A stretch of 64,000 nt of DNA from Porphyra umbilicalis (taxonomy: Eukaryota; Rhodophyta; Bangiophyceae; Bangiales; Bangiaceae): NCBI GenBank assembly GCA_002049455.2, contig KV919013.1:53288-117287 (forward strand). Reading direction: 5' to 3'. The number at the start of each line of letters is the position of its first letter. The stretch's first letter is position 1. The notes under the pieces are model-generated. The model had not been told where the DNA came from and did not search any database. It saw nothing but the letters and a program-made list of their open reading frames with translations. Positions 22,019 through 32,703 of the stretch are shown piece after piece. The translations under genes and the position numbers were made by a program.

Positions 22019-22534
22019 ATGCCTGGCGAGATGCTTCCCGTCGGCGTTCTCCCACCACTTGCGTCCGACGACTTCTGGCTTCCTATGTCTGGGCGCAGGA
22101 GGAACACCGCTGGTCTCGTTTACTTTGACGTGCGCGACGAGGACGAAGCTAACATGAACAAGCCAAAGCGCCGATCGAGAGGTACATGCAAGGGCCATCT
22201 CTCCATCTCCATCCACCGCGCCATCTACACGCGTGTCCACGGCGCGCCAGGACCACTGATGCAGGTGGACCATGAGGACAATTTACCAGAGAACAACCAC
22301 TGGAAGAACCTGCAGCAGCTGACAGCGTTACAGAACAAGCTCAAGGCGAGCGCAGAACGAGTCGGCCACATCTTCGTCAGCGTCAAGGTCAGCACCGACC
22401 GGCGCGCGACGTGGGTCAAGCTCTCCAACCCCGCCGCACTGGTAGCGCGCTACGGCGTCAACCGTAACGATGTCATTCGCGCCTGTGAGTCGGACGGCTG
22501 GCTTGGTGACTTGTGCGTCAAGTACGACCTTTGA
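22019..22534 (+). CDS. HNH endonuclease-like protein
   Basis: 171 aa. Around residues 60-112 it reads SIHRAIYTRVHGAPGPLMQV, then DHEDNLPENNHWKNLQQLT with a following LQNKLKA. This is the HNH_3-type fold: the H-D-H/N metal-binding core with downstream NNxxNLxxLT. The segment ALVARYGVNRNDVIRACESD looks like a NUMOD1/HTH DNA-binding module. The open frame extends upstream without a stop to 21947 (HEHINDKYAAEVPTETIPC), so the true N-terminus may lie there. A TGA at 22532 ends it, but homologous-looking sequence continues in frame. Such modular HNH proteins are typical of phages, giant viruses and homing elements; their presence here suggests transfer or an integrated element. Confidence 0.7.
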   Translation: MPGEMLPVGVLPPLASDDFWLPMSGRRRNTAGLVYFDVRDEDEANMNKPKRRSRGTCKGHLSISIHRAIYTRVHGAPGPLMQVDHEDNLPENNHWKNLQQLTALQNKLKASAERVGHIFVSVKVSTDRRATWVKLSNPAALVARYGVNRNDVIRACESDGWLGDLCVKYDL

Positions 22535-23101
22535 GGGGTCCTCGACGGCGAGGAATGGAGCCAGCTGAAGCTGGACGGCAAGCCGATGGCGATTGAGATC
22601 TCCAGCGAGGGCCGTCATCGGGACCTTACCAGCAATGGCGGCGACGCCGGTCCCCCGTATGCCCCAAGCTCGACGACAGTGCTCCGGATTGGCGACCACC
22701 GCTGTCGCCTCGGTGACGTGATTCTGCAAATGTACGGCGCTGATGCGCGCCCCGAGGGCGCACACGCGCAGCTGATATACGGACCTTCCTGCGCCGTCAA
22801 AAAACCTTTTCTGGTCATTGATCTTGTCGCGGCAGACGTTGTTTCAGGTACGGACGGCCTTCGAGGTGCGCCGCGCCGGAACGGTGACGCGGTGGCTGCG
22901 ATTATCCCTGGCACGGGACTATCGCTTAGTGGGGTGGCAGGATGTTGCATTGGGGAAAGCTCCGTACCCCGTTTAGCGCAATTCTGTCGCTCTGCCATCG
23001 TCGTACTTCTGGGAGGGGAGGGACTCGCAAATGTAAGCCCCCCTCACGGGCGCTGGGACAGGGCTGCTGTGACACGTAGGTCCCCTTGGAAGTCCCGTTG
23101 A
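22535..23101 (+). pseudogene. In-frame continuation of the HNH protein after a TGA (NUMOD4-like)
   Basis: Directly after the TGA the same frame reads LDGEEWSQLKLDGKPMAIEI, then SSEGRHRDLTSNGG, which fits the NUMOD4 pattern (EEW...ISSEGRVR). It continues CRLGDVILQMYGADARPEGA, resembling the start of a second HNH unit. Beyond about 22850 no domain is evident. Either the TGA is a recent nonsense mutation in a longer two-module protein, or this is the remnant of a tandem duplicate. Confidence 0.5.
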
Positions 23102-26044
23102 AGTCACGTTTGGTTCCCTTGCTAAGAGTAAGAGGGCGATCCCGGCGTACTCTTCACAAAGGGACCTTCGCGCAACACCTACGCATGAGTCTGAAGCGTC
23201 ATCATGTCCGCTGCCCCTGTCACCGCGCCGCACCCACTCCCTCCCAGGCCCCCACTCGCACTCCTAAGACCAGTCCTATGACTCCGGCTCTCTCTCTCTA
23301 GTGCCCTTACCACTGAGCTGGCTCTCGTCGCGTGCAGGTGGCCGCTGCGATCGTTGCTTCGTACCCATCGCTGCCTGGCCCTCCCCACATCCCGCACCGC
23401 ACTTCCCGGTCCGCCTCGCGACCAGCGCAGCCCCGCCCGCCTCGCGCCCAGTGCGCCCCGCCGCGTCTTGTGACGGGCGCCAGCCACTCAGACCCGTACC
23501 TCGCGCGATATACGCCGCCTCACGCATGCCCCCCCCACCACATCGCCCCGCGTCTACCACGACCCACGTCGGTCACCGCCGCGACAAGCGCGCTGCCCAC
23601 CAGTGGGTGCCTTCTCGCGACGCAAGCCTATTCGTGCCACACGCCCCACTCCGTTCTCTGAGCCCAGTCATCCCCACCCCTCACCGCACCCAGAGCGCCC
23701 TGACCCCGCCCACCCAGCCCTTTATCAGCTCTCGGAACGTCCACCGCTGTCCGCGTGTGGCCGCTTGTCAACACCCGTTGGAATCGCTCCAAGTGGGGGG
23801 GTGCAGCCGCAAACGCCTCGCCGATACCACCGCACAGAGGCCGCCGTCCCCGCTTCCGCCGCGTTGGCGCTTCTTGGCTCAGCGCCACCGCCCCCAGCAT
23901 CGATGGTGCCGCGGGAGAAACATGGTGCCGCCCCGAGGCTGCATCACTGCGCAAAGACTCAATGCAGACTAAATGTACGCGGCCGCGACGGCGGCGGTGG
24001 CAGCCGCTCCTGCGATCGCCAACATTGAAGCACCCACGTCTACAGAGGGCGACGAAGGCGGCACGGGTGGCTGCGACGGCCGCGCAACGGTGGCGGCGAT
24101 GGACGTGGCGACAGGGAAGGGAAGGTAGTGCAGAAGGGAGGTCCGAGAGCTTGGCGGGTGGTGGCGCCATCTGGGCGGCCGCGGCGACTGCTCGGGAGGG
24201 CGTATGGGGCGGGAGTGCCATGGGCCCGTCAGGTGGTGAGGTGGCCGCCGCCATTATTGCCGCCGCCGTCACCCCGGCTGCGGCGGCGGCATGCCCCCCT
24301 GAGCCGGCCGCTGCTGTCGTCCCGGAACCAGCGGCAGCAGCACCCGCCGCTGTCAATGCCGCAGAGACGACAGCGGAAATGGTGCCGACGGGTGGCAGCT
24401 CTCCGTTGTCGTCTCCCACCCGACATGCTGGGACCGCTAACGCCCAACCGCCCACCGCCCGACGCATCTGGTGCCGTGCGCCGTGCCGCCGCCGGCACCG
24501 TGTGGCGGTGCCGGCGGCCGCCACGGTGACGGTGATGGTGGAGGCGCCGGCTGCGGCACTGCCGCCAATGCAGCGCCACTCGCGGTGCGGGGGGGGAGGG
24601 GGGTTTGAGGGGCGGGAGCATAGGGGTTGCGGATGGCAACGCCGCCACAGACGGCGACGCGGCACCTGAGGGCGAGCGGCCGCCGCGAGCCGCGGCACCA
24701 GATGAAGCGGGCGGTGCCACCGCCGTGCACGCTGCCGCAGGCGCGGTGCGCGTGTCCGACGCCCCCCCCCCCCGTGGCGCGGCCATGGCCGCCCAGCGAC
24801 GCACCGGGGGGAGACGCCGCGCGCTGTGTCGGTGGCGGCATCGGCGGCGGTACTTCCCGCCGCGCAGTCGCTGGTCAGTGGCCACCCACCGGCAGCCGCG
24901 GCTGCGGCGGTGCCCGCGCACGGCGGACCCTCGCCCGCGTTGTCGCCCGCGCGGCTGTGCCGGCCGACGCGCCGCCGCCACGGGCAGCCGCGCCTCTGAC
25001 GACACGGGTACTCGCGGCCCCCTCCCTTCCCCCCCCCGCCTTCCCTCCCCAGCGACCGCCCGCCGCGGTGTCGCGCGCCGCCCTGTCATTGGAGTCGCCG
25101 TCGCAGGCGGGCAAGCGCCGCGCGCCCGTCGCCGCCGCAGCAACATCGGCGGGCGTGGTCGACGGCGGCCTGGGCACCGCCGCCCGCTCTGACAGGCAGC
25201 GGTCACCACGGCGGCCGCGACCAGCGGTGGTGTGCTCGTGGGTGCCGAGCACACGGCCGCCGCCATACGCTAGACCCCCGCGCGGCGCGGAGGTAAGGGC
25301 AGGGCGCAACCACACGGCGGCAAGACGTGGCCGCGGTCGGCAGCCACGCCCCGCCCGACGCACCCAGTCCGCGTGCCACCCGTCGCCGACCCGCACGTGC
25401 GACGGCGGCCGCGGCGTCTGTCCGTCCAACAACATGGGCCACGTCGGCGGCGGCCGCCGCCGCTCGCGACGTGGCGGCGCCGTCCACCCACAGAGCCGCC
25501 ACCGCGGCGGCGGCTGACGCGGCGAGCCGCACCGCCACCGCCCGCTGCAGCCGCAGGGCGGGGGGGGGAGGGTGGAAGGGTGCACCGCCGGCGGTGACGC
25601 TGACGCCATCCCCGTCGACGGCGTGGGTGAGGGCGGCGAAGGCGCCGTCGCCCGCCACACTGGGTCATCGACGGCCGGCGGCGGCGGTGGCGGCGGGGGG
25701 GGGGGTGGGCGGCGCCGGCGGCGGGGGCGGGCGGAGGGAGTGGGGGGGGGCAGCCGTGCTGCCAACGCGGACGAGGCGGGCGGTGGGTGCCCGACCGTCC
25801 CGGAGGCCATCTTCCGCCCGGCCATCTTCCGCATCCACCGCCGACGCAAAATTTCGTACGGGTCCAAAAGTTAACAGACACACGCAGGTGCACACACAGT
25901 CTTTGCCATCACTGCGTCGCACCCGCCGGGCAGAACTCCCTGAACACGGCCCCCCGTTTTCGACTGTGCTGCTGGCTCGACAACCTTTGCTGCCGAAACA
26001 ACTCGGGCCACGTTGCGCAGATGGTCGCATGGTCGTGACCACAA
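23102..26044. other. Unassigned GC-rich interval
   Basis: Overlapping open frames of up to 356 codons occur on both strands (for example 23628-24698 minus and 24627-25517 plus) with Ala/Gly/Pro/Arg-rich translations. Both strands look equally protein-like over 24000-25700 and no domain is recognised. A genuine gene may be hidden here but I cannot support one. Confidence 0.35.
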
Positions 26045-26185
26045 CCAATAGGATCACGTCCTTGGCTCGATTGAAAAATCGATTGGCCGGCAGATTGAAG
26101 TACAGCGCACATCTTCACGCGTGCGCCCACACTTTAGTTTTGGCCATCCTGACGGATACCTTATCCTTATAACCTCGGCTGGATA
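26045..26185 (+). repeat. Dispersed repeat, copy A
   Basis: About 140 bp matching 39740-39880 in reverse orientation. Shared landmarks are cgtccttggctcgatt, ggccggcagatt, cacgcgtgcgc and actttagttttggccatcct, followed by gacg.ta and cctcggc. Identity is high with a few indels. No coding capacity. Confidence 0.85.
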
Positions 26186-27111
26186 CGGCAAGCCATTGAC
26201 GCGCGGCTGGCACGGGCGACTGGTCGGCCGGCGCTCGCCCAAGCCATCGCGAGCGGGGAGACTCGACGGACGCTGGCGCTGCGGCCGCCGTAACCGCAGC
26301 CGCAGCCTCCCTCCCAAACGTCTCCGCCGCCATAGTCCATGTCCGTGTCTCCACGGCCATCCCCCAAACGCCTCCCGGCCGCTACGTAAACCGCATGGTA
26401 GCGGACGTACGGGTCGGCGCCCAGGCGCGTGGCAAGCACAGCGCCGTGCGCCCCCCCTACCCGTATCCCAGTGCTATCGGGTGGTCGGCGCCGCCGTCCG
26501 CGCGGCAGTCGTCGGGCGGCGGTTGGGGCGGTCGTCGTCGGGTGGAGCCCCAGCGGCGCCGACAGCGGCAGCGACACGGCGGTCGGCGCCACGACGCCGA
26601 CCACTTCCCCCCCCCCTCCCGCCGCGCGGGCCGGTCGCCCACCTGGCTCGCTGCACTTTACGCCCCGGTCACGGCCGCCGCGTCCGCCACCGTCGCGGCC
26701 GTCACCGCCCCCACTCTGACGCCGCCACAGGCAGTGCTGCCCACCAGTGCCACGGCGGTGTGGGGGGGGGTGGCGGGCGCCAATGATATTGGAGATAGTG
26801 TCGGCGCGGGGCTGACCGGCCGGGCCGAGAGAGGGAAAGGGGGGGCAGGAAGGACGGCCATGAGACAGCTACGGCGGATTGCCGAACGCCTGCGTTGCCG
26901 CGATCACCCTCAGCGGGAGACGGCAGTTGGCCGTTGGCGGCGGCGGCAGATGACGTGCCGCCGTGGGAGCGGTCGTCGCGCGTCTCTTCGCCCCGCTAGG
27001 CGTTGGGCGGGATCACCACCCCCGCAACCGCCGCGTCCGCCCCGTGCCCCCCGTCGACGCTGTTGGCCGGCTTCGTGGCACGTCGGCTCTCAAGACACGC
27101 TGCGTCGGAGC
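26186..27111. other. Unassigned interval 5' of the Copia fragment
   Basis: Open on both strands. A plus frame here is contiguous with the Copia reverse transcriptase ORF, but its translation is Pro/Arg-rich and shows no integrase or gag motif. Confidence 0.35.
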
Positions 27112-28635
27112 GGCAGATCGCGTCGGCTGCCGGTCGAGTACTGGCGCCCAGTGATCCTCGTTGCTCACGAGGCTCCCATGAAGTATGGGCACGCAGTTCA
27201 AGGACAAGAATCGACCAAGTGGCGGGCCACAATGGACCAGGAGATGGACTCCGTCCGAAAGAACAAGACGTGGCGTTTGACAAATCGCCCGGTCGGCCGT
27301 CGCGTGCTCAAGAGAAAGTGGGTTTTCAAGGTCAAGGACGAGCTGGACCAGGTCGGTAACAACACGATGCGGCACAAGGCGCGCCTGTGCTTTACGGGCA
27401 ATCGGCAGATCGAGGGGCTTGACTTCAACGAGAAGTTTGCGCCGGTGGCCAAGTTCACTACCATTGGATGCATCCTGGCGATGACGGCGGCAAACGAGTG
27501 GGAGCTGCATCAGATGGACGTCAAGACGGCCTTCCTAAACGGCGATCTTTACGAGGAGGTCTACATACAGCAACCGGAGGGATACGTCGATCCTACGTAT
27601 CCGGACAAGGTGTGCCGTCTTCTCTAAGCGCTGTATGGGCTTAAGCAAGCCCCCAAGATGTGACACGCCAAGTTCGACGCCTTCCCCAAGTCGCAAGGGT
27701 GCGACAACATCGACCCGGATGCCTGCCTCTATCTCCAGATGGATGAACGGTGAGATAATCATGGTCCTGGTGTACGTCGACGATCTTCTTCTGGTCGGGG
27801 CAAGCATGGAGGCAATTATTGCTGATCCCCGAAAATTGTCCTGGTGGACAGAGACTGACTTGCGGACCGACTCTCTCCACCAATCAGATGCGCCCCTGGG
27901 ACTGACTTGGTGCTCCTGATTGCTTACATGTGCCCATCCAGCCTGGAAATCGACATCAGCTCCTCATTTTTTCTGCACTTCTGGCAAGGAGACAGTAGAA
28001 AATCTCAAGATCTCCCGTGGGCAGCTTGCTCCGTGCCAAGAAAATCGGATCAAGCGGCAACAAACAGTGAGTTCTGCTGGATGCAAGGTCCTGGCACCGA
28101 ATGCGGGCTTTCTATTGGCTTCGATGCCTCCTTACTGTCGTTTCAGACCAATTAAGTGCTGTTATTCACAGTCAGTCTCTGTCTCTGTCCCCCAGGACAA
28201 AATTCGGGGATCAGCAAGAACAAGATCAAGAAGGCGCTTCGCAAGCGCTTCGAGATGAAAAACCTGGGCGAGGCCAAGGTCATCATCGGGCTAGAGATTA
28301 GCCGTGACAAGACGTTGGGCACCCTCAAGCTGTCGCAGGGCAAAAACGCGGCACAAGTGCTCGAGAAGTGCGGTATGGCGGAGTGCAACCCGATCGCGAC
28401 TCCGTTAGAGGTCGGGCTGCAGCTGGCTAAGTCGGAGAAGAGCGACGAGTCTCTTCCTTATCGCGAGGCCGTCGGAAGCCTGATGTACCGGATGGTCGGG
28501 ACGCGTCCTGATCTCGCCTTTGCGGTCGGCAAGATAAGCCGTTTCGTGCCAGGCTACGGGAAGGAGCGAGCGCTCGAGCGCGACACTGCGCGAGAAAATG
28601 GGAGATTCGGGTCCTGTAGATTGCGGATTTGGTGA
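27112..28635 (+). pseudogene. Copia-type retrotransposon reverse transcriptase fragment, inactivated
   Basis: Ty1/Copia pol. RT blocks in order: ESTKWRATMDQEMDSVRKNK with TWRL, then VLKRKWVFKVKDE, ARLCFTGNRQIEGLDFNEKF with APVAKFT, HQMDVKTAFLNGDLYEEVYI with QQPEGYV, ALYGLKQAP, and the catalytic MVLVYVDDLLLVG (Tyr-Val-Asp-Asp near 27772). Downstream of an inserted element the frame resumes with KALRKRFEMKNLGEAKVIIG and PYREAVGSLMYRMVGTRPDL. Lesions: a TAA at 27625 where Lys is expected, a TGA at 27661 where Trp is expected, a small indel near 27745, and the insertion at 27819-28217. No integrase, gag, RNase H or LTR is seen. It is a dead, truncated copy. Confidence 0.92.
27819..28217. mobile_element. 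About 399-bp TIR element (MITE-like) inside the Copia RT
   Basis: Both ends are inverted repeats. The left end reads ttgctgatccccgaaaattg, then tcctggtggacagagactgact. The right end, reverse-complemented, reads ttgctgatccccgaattttg, then tcctgggggacagagacagagactgact. The interior has no transposase ORF. The flanking Copia frame resumes in register after it (EAI / SKNKIKKAL), showing precise insertion. I could not define a target-site duplication unambiguously. Confidence 0.85.
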
Positions 28636-29584
28636 TAGAGGATTGCACCAACTCGTGCGTTCGAGCTGTCAGCTAAGTCAACGGCGGGCCAGCGCTCCAG
28701 GGACGCCATTGGTCAATGGGGCAAGAAAAAAAAAAGGCGACTACCCCTCCTCACTGTAACCAAAAAAGCGATCGCCATCAGAAAAGGGGGAAGCGCCATA
28801 GCGGACGATCGTGCCGAAGGAACGCATCCCATTGGCCCGGTCCAGCAATCGTGAGGAAGTAGCCTTCTTCACGGATTATCTTTCTTGAAATAGAGGGTAA
28901 GCTACAAAGTGCGCTAGGGTGCCATAACAGCGAATACTGACTGTATGGTCCTCACTTGTCGACATGATGGAGCATGATTGAAATGACGCGCTCCCATAGG
29001 CTGGCATGCTGTGCACGCGCCAACAAGACTGGGACTCGCTGGTCCAGAGCCTCCGCAGTATTGTCCCTGACGCGTGTTTGCATCACTTTTCTCGCTATGG
29101 AGCATAGCGTCGTTGGATGTTGTCAGAAATGAAATCTGAAGGCTGATCTGAGAAGGCCGTGAGGAGAGCGTTCTTTTTTGTACGGCATGTACTGCCTTTT
29201 TATTTGTTCTTCTTGCACCTTCTGTAGGCCAAATTTGTGTTTCATTTACGTCTTCTTGTTACTCCAGCGACGCGAAGATGGATCACTTTAAATTGGATTG
29301 ATTACACGGACTACTAGATATGTGACGGCGATCAGGATTCTGAGGAGTCCGATCGAGTCCTCTGCATTGATGGTCGACCACGCGGACGCCTGCTGTTCCA
29401 CGCCAAGCGCCATTGCCCGCCCACCCCCTCCCCTTCCTTCCGTCCCTTCCTCCCGCGCGGCTCCCCTCCGCCTTCTTCCCGCTTGCCCCCCCCTAGACGT
29501 CTTTCGAACCTTGGCAGCGGCAGCCTGTGTGGGGCAGATGCCGACAGCTTGATCGGAGAAAGCTAAGCTGTGGCCATCGCCGGC
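28636..29584. other. Unassigned, AT-richer interval
   Basis: Lower GC than its surroundings, with T-rich stretches near 29170-29260. No ORF of note, no RNA gene or domain seen. Confidence 0.4.
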
Positions 29585-29895
29585 GGTTGGCGACGGCGGG
29601 GCGAGGCGGCGGCGACGGCGGGCAAGGCGGCGACGATGGGGGGGCGAGGCGGCGGCGACGGGGGGGCGAGGCAGCGGCGACGGCGGGGAAACGCGTCTTG
29701 GACGGGCGGGCTGGGCGGTGGCGACGGGGGGCAAGGCGGCGGGGACGGCGGGGCAACACGGATTGGACGGGCGGGCGAGGCGGTGGCGACGGGGGGCAAG
29801 GCGGCGGCGACGAAGGGCAAGGCGGCGGGGACGGCGGGGCAACGCGGTTTGGACGGGCGGGCGAGGCGGCGGCGATGGGGGGAAAGGGGTAGCTG
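29585..29895. repeat. G-rich minisatellite
   Basis: Degenerate units built from ggcgaggcggcggcgacgg, ggcaaggcggcg and ttggacgggcggg, with longer units of about 65-85 bp marked by aacNcgNNttggacgggcgg at about 29690, 29755 and 29840. Both strands are open through it, so ORFs here are composition artefacts. Confidence 0.8.
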
Positions 29896-30608
29896 ACGAC
29901 ATGGTGCCCGCCAGTCTTCGCGGAGCGTGTGGGAGCGTGTGGGAAAGGTGGTGAGGCGGCAAAGGTAGGCGGGGGGCACGTGGCTTGGTGGGGGGGGTCG
30001 CTGGTCGGAGAGGAGGGCAGGTAGTGAAATGATGGGAGGGTTGTGGTGGGCGGTGGGTGGCGGTGTGTTGGCGCCTGCAAGCAACAGACGCACATTTTCA
30101 GTTGGGCGAGGTGGCCGACTCGGTCGGGAAAGCGTGGCTCGGTGGGCGCCCGTGTGCCACGAGGCGTCTGTCACAGGTGGTGCTGCGGGGGGAAGGGCTA
30201 GCGCAATGCCTGCGCGGGCATCTGGCGGCCTTTGGAGTGCGGGCTTGGGCGAGAATGCGCGCGCGCTCGCAGACTTCCGCCACCTGCGAGAAAGGGCGAC
30301 CGGACACGCAAGTGCAAGCTTGATTCCGATCGATCGACTTGATCCGTAATGTTTCGGGCACTTCGATGCTGAGAGCGCTTTGTGCGCTCAACCCATCGAT
30401 CACTGCTCTTTTTTTTCAAGCCTACGAGCGCAACTGGCAGCAAAAGAAGCGTCTTCCCTAGAGCTTCCCGCAGGTATGTTTATTCCCTGTTCGGCCATAT
30501 ATCGAGGCAACGGCGTTCGTGGGGAGAAAAAGCAATGGGCAAACAAGCTGGAATCGACGATTCTGGTGATCCACTTTGGGCGTCGTTGATCCAGAATCGC
30601 GTCAGGGA
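29896..30608. other. Unassigned interval
   Basis: No recognised coding sequence. GC falls gradually toward 30400. Confidence 0.3.
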
Positions 30609-30720
30609 CAATACAGCCATTCTCCAAAAAAAATCTGCGCTGCAACTGTCCCAACAGAGTTCGAAGTCGCCATCTGTCAAATCCGGGTCGTAGAAGTTGC
30701 CTTGTTGGACTTTTGAGAGC
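30609..30720. mobile_element. Degenerate copy of a foldback MITE
   Basis: Shares tacagccattctcc with an A-rich run, gcaactgt, gagttcgaa and gggtcgtaga with the intact palindromic element at 32568-32703, in the same order. The second half is eroded. Confidence 0.6.
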
Positions 30721-31315
30721 GACAATCTGAAGTGGATGTCCGGTGATTGTCTGGTGGTTCTGGTTACAGAAAATCTTGTTGACACTCGTCTGGTGGTGTA
30801 CCCGTCTTCTTCATCCTCGCTCTCGTGGACGCTACGCCGCCCCGCGTCCAATTGCCCTCCCTACTACCGGTTCGGCGCGTGTGGTGGCGGGCGCTGTTGT
30901 CTCCCCTCCCCTCCCACGCGCTGCAGTGCGTGCATCTTCCTGGCGCTCTATCCCAAGGTGAGCGAAAGAGCGGTTCGTCACGCATGTGTTCGGGCCTGTC
31001 TGGGCTGGTCAAACCCGGGCGTCTTTTCTCGTGGTGGTGGTACGCGGTTCGGGCTCGTACACGCTGCTGGCTTGTTTGGCTGTCTTCTTGTGGCTTTTGC
31101 ACGCCGTGCACATGCAAGTCCATAGTTCTGATTTGTTTTTGTGCCTTGTCGTTGGTGCGCGCCCATTTCTGTCTTGGTTGCTCTCCCCTCCTCTTCTATG
31201 TCCGGCACTTCTTGATGGTCGCCTGTATGACGTTACATTCTGCTTTACACCATTTCTCATTTTTTATTCTTGTTCTGGTCTCTACCTGCTGCACTGCGGC
31301 GACGAGCAGGCGCCG
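30721..31315. other. Upstream region of the kinase gene
   Basis: T-rich, with a hydrophobic open frame in register with the kinase (starting 30986) but without domain character. It may be 5' UTR or intron, since a pyrimidine-rich tract ends in gacgagcag just before the kinase ATG at 31316. Confidence 0.35.
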
Positions 31316-32317
31316 ATGGCGAAGTCATTGCCGATGCGCTGCTCCGGCTTTTCGTGGTTGCGACCAAAACAACCTGCGCGCGGCGGGCGCGCGACCTGCA
31401 ATGTGGATGTGGGTGGCGCCAAGTATGAGCTGGTCTTGTTCGATAACAAAACCGTCGACATGTGTGCTGAGAATGTGGCTCTGTCCGCTCTTCTGAACTG
31501 TTCCCCCACCGATGAGATCTGGGGCACGCCTATGGACCAGACCCGCAAGTCTTGTGTGAAGCTGTTTGAGGCCTACCGCTCACTGTGGATGCTGCCGCCG
31601 GAGGAGGTGGAGACAGCTTTGCAGGCGGTACCAGACTTCTACCTAGCTGCTCCGGTCAAGCGGCAGCTTAAAACTGTCGGCGGAGAGGTGGTTTGCTGCC
31701 CCCCGGACCCAAAGTCGCGCGTGCCTGTGGACAATCCCTGCGGGCCCGAGGTGCCGGTGTTTGCCAAGAAGGACCTCAAGATCGTTGCCGGTGTTGCCCG
31801 CCATGTCTTCAAGGTGGTGCTACCTGACGGCAGCGTGTGCTGTGACAAGGAGGTCTACCGTTGTGACCCGATCGACTTCAAGTACGAGGCCACGATGCTC
31901 GCGGGCCTGCGCCCGCACCCCAACGTCGTGGCGCTGCGCGGCGTAGTGGCTACTGAAATCGGCAAGATCGACGGCCTCCTGTTGACGTGGATGGACGGGG
32001 TACTCCTCTCGTCCCTGACCTCCGCGAGCGCTGCGTCTGTCACCAAGTGGAAAGAGCAGCTAACATCGGCACTGGATCACCTGCATGGGCATAAGCTCGC
32101 GGGGAATACAAGCGACACGGAGCCCAAGTCGCGCACGTGGGGCGACGCCAAGCCCCATAATATATTCATCAACGGTGGAGAGCTCGTCATCATTGACTTT
32201 GGTGGGATGTACACTGATGGGTGGGTCGATGAGGACAAGGCGGGTACCGAGGCTGGAGACAACCAGGGGAAGGAAAAGATCTTTTCGTGGCTGGACGACC
32301 TTGTGGATTATCACTAG
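31316..32317 (+). CDS. Protein-kinase-fold protein, fungal-type
   Basis: 333 aa from the ATG at 31316. A divergent N-terminal region precedes a compact kinase fold. VARHVFKVVLPDGSVCCDKE supplies the beta-3 Lys region, followed by EATMLAGLRPHPNVVALRGV. The hinge is LLLTWMDGVLL. The catalytic loop is TWGDAKPHNIFING, with the Asp-Lys-Asn pattern but no HRD His-Arg. The metal-binding loop is VIIDFGGMYTDGWVD, and the chain closes with AGTEAGDNQGKEKIFSWLDD. The WGDxKPxNxxI, DFGGxxTxGWVD and AGTxxGDxQG pattern is what I know from a kinase-like family expanded in fungi. Base composition is less extreme than in neighbouring genes. Horizontal acquisition is possible; substrate unknown. Confidence 0.8.
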   Translation: MAKSLPMRCSGFSWLRPKQPARGGRATCNVDVGGAKYELVLFDNKTVDMCAENVALSALLNCSPTDEIWGTPMDQTRKSCVKLFEAYRSLWMLPPEEVETALQAVPDFYLAAPVKRQLKTVGGEVVCCPPDPKSRVPVDNPCGPEVPVFAKKDLKIVAGVARHVFKVVLPDGSVCCDKEVYRCDPIDFKYEATMLAGLRPHPNVVALRGVVATEIGKIDGLLLTWMDGVLLSSLTSASAASVTKWKEQLTSALDHLHGHKLAGNTSDTEPKSRTWGDAKPHNIFINGGELVIIDFGGMYTDGWVDEDKAGTEAGDNQGKEKIFSWLDDLVDYH

Positions 32318-32567
32318 CTGGATAGAACGATGATGTCTTGTCTGCCCTTACCCGGCGGTGCATCTGCCTTTTGGTATATAAGACGCCGATCGGCACCAAG
32401 TCAAGCGTCTCGTTGACTGCGGCAGGAAACATCATCACTCGCAAAGCTTGCCGCGCCAGGTGCTTTTCCACACAACGCTGCGACGAGGGTCTTGATTCGT
32501 ACCGACATGGCAGAGCCATGGGTTACTGTAGTTCGAGCATTGCTCGTCTCACTGTTCGTGTCGTGTG
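32318..32567. other. Intergenic, kinase 3' flank
   Basis: No gene seen. A short TATA-like ggtatata occurs at 32371. Confidence 0.35.
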
Positions 32568-32703
32568 TACAGCCGTTCTCCCAAAAATCCCGCACTCAAA
32601 CTGTTGAAAAAGAGTTCCAAATCGGCCTCTGCGGGGTCGTAGAGGCCGATTCGGAACTCTTTTGCAACTGTTGGAGTGCGGGATTTTTGGGAGAACGGCT
32701 GTA
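32568..32703. mobile_element. Intact foldback MITE, Tc1/mariner-like
   Basis: A near-perfect palindrome bounded by TA. The left end tacagccgttctcccaaaaa, continuing tcccgcactc, is mirrored by the right end gagtgcgggatttttgggag, continuing aacggctgta. A short centre (gcggggtcgt) sits between the arms. TA at both outer ends and CAGCCG termini suggest a Tc1/mariner-type non-autonomous element. Degenerate relatives lie at 30609-30720 and 37855-38010. Confidence 0.88.

Noticed and set aside
29288..30095. Pro/Arg-rich minus ORFs of about 200 codons
   Set aside because: They are translations of a G-rich minisatellite.
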